Positions 61,493-64,000 of a DNA stretch of 64,000 bases are shown in pieces; the stretch's first letter is position 1; every line of letters starts with the position of its first letter. The notes under the pieces were generated by a model, which did no database searches, was not told the DNA's origin, and was given only the letters and a program-made list of their open reading frames with translations. Origin of the DNA: an uncultured Flavobacteriaceae bacterium (GTDB lineage Bacteria; Bacteroidota; Bacteroidia; Flavobacteriales; Flavobacteriaceae); NCBI GenBank assembly GCA_938029725.1, contig CALHGE010000005.1, positions 62,001-126,000 on the forward strand, written 5' to 3'. The position numbers and the translations under genes are program-made.

Positions 61493-62238
61493 TACTTTAA
61501 ACGTTCAGGATAGTTGGTGATAATTCCGTCAACGCCAAATTGTTTCATCGCCAATATATCTTCAGGTTCATTGACGGTCCAAGTATAGATTTTAAAACCG
61601 GCTTCTTGAATTTTCAAACTATTCGCTGCAGTCAACAGCTTATAGTTTGGGTTAATTGCAATCGCATTTAATTCCTTAGCAATCGGTATAGCAGCTAAAG
61701 GGTCTTCTTCGGTCAATACCGCAATAGAAACAGCAGCGTTTCGCGCTCGCATCTGCTGAAGTTCATCCCAGTTAAAACTAGAAATCAAAAAGTCTTCTAT
61801 TTTCCAGCCCTTTGTTTCGATATACTGGTTGATTATAAAATTAACACGTTCCGTAGTTCCTGCTCCTTTCAATTCAATGTTTAGCTTGGTTTTATGCTTA
61901 ATAGCGTTAAGAACATCTTCTAGTAAAGGAATTTCATGCCCCCCATTGACAATCACTTTTCGCAATTCCATGTAATTCCAATCTTCTATTTCTCCCTCAG
62001 CATTGGTTAAACGTTCTAGGGTATCGTCATGAAAAACAACGGTTTCACCACTTTTCACGTTAAAAACGTCGATTTCAATCATATCCACACCAAATTCCAT
62101 TGCTTTTTCAATTGAAGCAATCGTATTTTCAGTCTCATGCCCCATGGCACCTCTATGACCAATAACTAAAGGTTTATTTTCCATACAACTAGATAAAAAG
62201 AGCACAACAAATAGACTTACAAACGAAAATATTTTCAT
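61492..62238 (-). CDS. Glycerophosphodiester phosphodiesterase, lipoprotein
   Basis: 248 residues with a lipoprotein signal (VVLFLSSC, lipid Cys18). GDPD motifs: the IGHRG start (His, Arg), ENTIASIEKAMEFGVDMIEIDV (metal Glu and Asp), and VVFHDDTLERLT. It hydrolyses glycerophosphodiesters to glycerol-3-phosphate plus alcohol with Ca or Mg. The lipid anchor puts it at the outer membrane or periplasm, where phospholipid head groups are salvaged. It is 10 bp downstream of the alpha-amylase gene. Confidence 0.9.
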   Translation of the reverse strand: MKIFSFVSLFVVLFLSSCMENKPLVIGHRGAMGHETENTIASIEKAMEFGVDMIEIDVFNVKSGETVVFHDDTLERLTNAEGEIEDWNYMELRKVIVNGGHEIPLLEDVLNAIKHKTKLNIELKGAGTTERVNFIINQYIETKGWKIEDFLISSFNWDELQQMRARNAAVSIAVLTEEDPLAAIPIAKELNAIAINPNYKLLTAANSLKIQEAGFKIYTWTVNEPEDILAMKQFGVDGIITNYPERLK

Positions 62239-62248
62239 AGTAATCGGA

Positions 62249-64000
62249 TTATTTTAACTCAAAAATAAAAGATTCCAACGGATTAATGGCAACTTGAATT
62301 CGACCAATCTCATCTTCGACTTTAAATTTATTTTCGTTTCCGTACAAAGCATCCTTCGAGATATATTCACCGTTTGCCAGATTCCATTTTCGAATAATCT
62401 CTTTTGGAATTTTCAACTCAAATTCATACCTCGTATCAGCATCAAAATTGGAAACTACAATAAGTTTTTCATCAGCTGACCAACGAACAAAAGAAAGAAC
62501 CCGATGATTGTAATTCTCAGTATGTTCTCGATTGTAATAGTGAACATCTTCGTACGCTCCCATAAGCGCATCGCTATTTATCGTAAAGTTTAGCAATCGT
62601 TTATAAAAATCACGAAGGTTTTTTTCTTCTTCTGTGAGTTGCCCCCCGTCAAATTTTCCGTCATTTAGCCACCTTTGATGGCTTGGAACGCCTATATAAT
62701 CAAAAATTGATGTTCTTGTAGGTTTTCCATAACCGGCATCTTCTAAACCCGGCTCACCTACTTCTTGTCCGAAATAGATCATAGTAGGTGCGGTACTCAA
62801 AGTTGCAGAAACTACCATTGCTGGCTTTCCTTTTAAAGCAGAACTCGCAAAATCTGTACTCGCAATACGTTGTTCGTCATGGTTCTCCAAAAAGTGAAGC
62901 ATATGGTGCTCAATATCTTGCAAGCCTTCTTGCACTTTAGGTATATGATCTGTCCAACCATGGCCTTGTATAATATGCTTTATACTATCGTAAAGTTCTA
63001 CTTTATCGTAGAGGTAATCCATTTTTCCCTTTCGAATGTAATCTCTATATAAACTTGGTTGGTACACCTCAGCAAGTAAAAAAGCGTTTGAATTTTTCAT
63101 TTTTACATGAGAATTCATATAACTCCAAAACGCTACAGGAACCATTTCAGCCATATCGTATCGAAAACCATCTACACCCATAGCTAACCAATACAAGGCG
63201 ATATCTTTAAATTTCTTCCAGGAACTGGGAACGTTTTTATCAGACCAAAACTGATAATGCGCCTTATAGTCTTTAGAATCGTAGCCTTCAGGAAGTACAT
63301 CAAAATCATAAGAACCATCTGGCCGAACTCCGTAATTTATTTTTATGGTTTCATACCAATCATTCATATTAGGTTGTGGTGACCGAGCGCCATTTCCTGT
63401 CCATTTCGCCGGAATTTCTTCAAAATTTCCATCTGACAAAATACTCGCAGCGCCACCCAAAGGAAGGTATCCATTTTCCCAATTGGGTACTTTAAACTCC
63501 GCTTCAGGTGCATAATAAAAATTATTATCACGCTCGTATTCTACCAAGGTATTATCAGAAGCGCCAAAAGGCTCTGAACCCTTGGGTGTTGATTTACCTT
63601 CATAATTTCGGGCAACATGATTGGGCACAATATCAATCAGTAGCTTCAAGCCTACGGCATGTGTTCGTGCGATCAATTGTTGAAATTCTTCTAAACGCTT
63701 TTCAGGGTTTTCCGCTAAATCAGGATTAACATTATAGTAATCCTTAACGGCATAAGGTGAACCTGCCCGACCTTTAAAAATATCAGGATCATCACTCGAA
63801 ATACCAAACTGCGAATAATCAGTTATTACACCATGGTGTAGCACTCCTGTATACCAAATATGAGTCACACCAAGGTCTTTGATTTTCTTCAAAGCTTCCG
63901 CTGAGAAGTCGGAAAATTTTCCGACTCCATTTTCTTCCAAAGTTCCCCAAGGCTTGTTGTTTGTATTTGTATTTCCGAATAATCTCGTGAAGACTTGATA
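62249..64000 (-). CDS. GH13 alpha-amylase-family protein, 5' end beyond the window
   Basis: The frame stays open to base 64000 (reading VFTRLFGNTN..NKPWGTLEENGVGKF), so the start is off-window; the residue at 63940 is not a genuine start. Catalytic residues: nucleophile Asp in GFRYDMAEM, acid/base Glu in LLAEVYQPS and the Asp of ENHDEQRIAS, with DIVPNHVARNY as region I. It cleaves alpha-glucan or a related alpha-linked saccharide. The C-terminal ~80 residues form the beta-sandwich domain C. It is in a run with the phosphodiesterase, but no Sus genes are seen here. Confidence 0.9.
   Translation of the reverse strand, partial: YQVFTRLFGNTNTNNKPWGTLEENGVGKFSDFSAEALKKIKDLGVTHIWYTGVLHHGVITDYSQFGISSDDPDIFKGRAGSPYAVKDYYNVNPDLAENPEKRLEEFQQLIARTHAVGLKLLIDIVPNHVARNYEGKSTPKGSEPFGASDNTLVEYERDNNFYYAPEAEFKVPNWENGYLPLGGAASILSDGNFEEIPAKWTGNGARSPQPNMNDWYETIKINYGVRPDGSYDFDVLPEGYDSKDYKAHYQFWSDKNVPSSWKKFKDIALYWLAMGVDGFRYDMAEMVPVAFWSYMNSHVKMKNSNAFLLAEVYQPSLYRDYIRKGKMDYLYDKVELYDSIKHIIQGHGWTDHIPKVQEGLQDIEHHMLHFLENHDEQRIASTDFASSALKGKPAMVVSATLSTAPTMIYFGQEVGEPGLEDAGYGKPTRTSIFDYIGVPSHQRWLNDGKFDGGQLTEEEKNLRDFYKRLLNFTINSDALMGAYEDVHYYNREHTENYNHRVLSFVRWSADEKLIVVSNFDADTRYEFELKIPKEIIRKWNLANGEYISKDALYGNENKFKVEDEIGRIQVAINPLESFIFELK

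Noticed and set aside
1-64000. CRISPR arrays, prophage, integrases, insertion sequences
   Set aside because: No regularly spaced direct repeats, integrase, transposase or phage structural gene was recognised on either strand.

Overview
The window looks like chromosomal DNA of a marine-type Flavobacteriaceae (Bacteroidota). The evidence is low GC; promoters of the form TTTG-N19-TAnnTTTG; many SpII-type lipoproteins and Gly-Phe-Ala-Gln-type signal peptides; a mevalonate pathway with class II HMG-CoA reductase and a GYDIA-type GHMP kinase; and arginine synthesis through an N-acylornithine carbamoyltransferase. I see no prophage, insertion sequence, CRISPR array or rRNA. Genus is not determinable by eye.

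Layout. 0-7 kb: 3' end of comEC, a dipeptidyl-peptidase IV/POT peptide-transporter pair, and two mevalonate genes. 7-15 kb (minus): an envelope-maintenance run, coaX, an outer-membrane protein, a TPR protein, LptC, a small membrane protein, a CNNM/HlyC-type protein and a PpiD-like foldase. 15.2 kb: tRNA-Phe with a textbook promoter and terminator. 15.3-19 kb: a four-gene cassette (nucleoside hydrolase lipoprotein, DinB-like protein, methylthioribose-kinase-like protein, ADP-ribosylglycohydrolase lipoprotein).

19.2-25.1 kb is the most interesting part. It is a compact arsenosugar-type cluster: rhodanese, TIGR04282 transferase, purine nucleoside phosphorylase, ArsM-type arsenite methyltransferase, PiT phosphate transporter, DUF547 lipoprotein and TIGR04283 glycosyltransferase. 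The radical-SAM enzyme ArsS expected for this pathway is not in the window. 25-31 kb (minus) holds an amidase, an Omp85-like barrel, a lipoprotein, a GH113 mannanase-like enzyme, a beta-barrel protein and a second DUF547 protein. 31.4-37.3 kb (plus) has a flavoprotein oxidoreductase, a polytopic 4Fe-4S protein, a YwqK/MORN-type repeat protein with a TTG start, and two family-2 glycosyltransferases. 37-42 kb has a serine hydrolase, an AraC regulator, a paraoxonase-type lactonase with all recognised catalytic and calcium residues, and a polytopic mannosyltransferase.

42.1-52 kb is an almost complete arginine operon: GNAT, argG, argC, proC, argD, argF', an SDR, argB, argE, argH. Together these cover glutamate to arginine except for carbamoyl phosphate supply. 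The carbamoyltransferase carries Ser at the position that separates acetyl- from succinylornithine enzymes. 52-59 kb: an M1 peptidase, RluB-type pseudouridine synthase, nitrilase, UbiA prenyltransferase, mevalonate kinase and diphosphomevalonate decarboxylase. 59-64 kb: a GNAT, a DUF1697 protein, an HI0933-type flavoprotein, a glycerophosphodiesterase and the 3' part of a GH13 alpha-amylase that runs off the right edge. Several short intergenic regions carry related imperfect inverted repeats.
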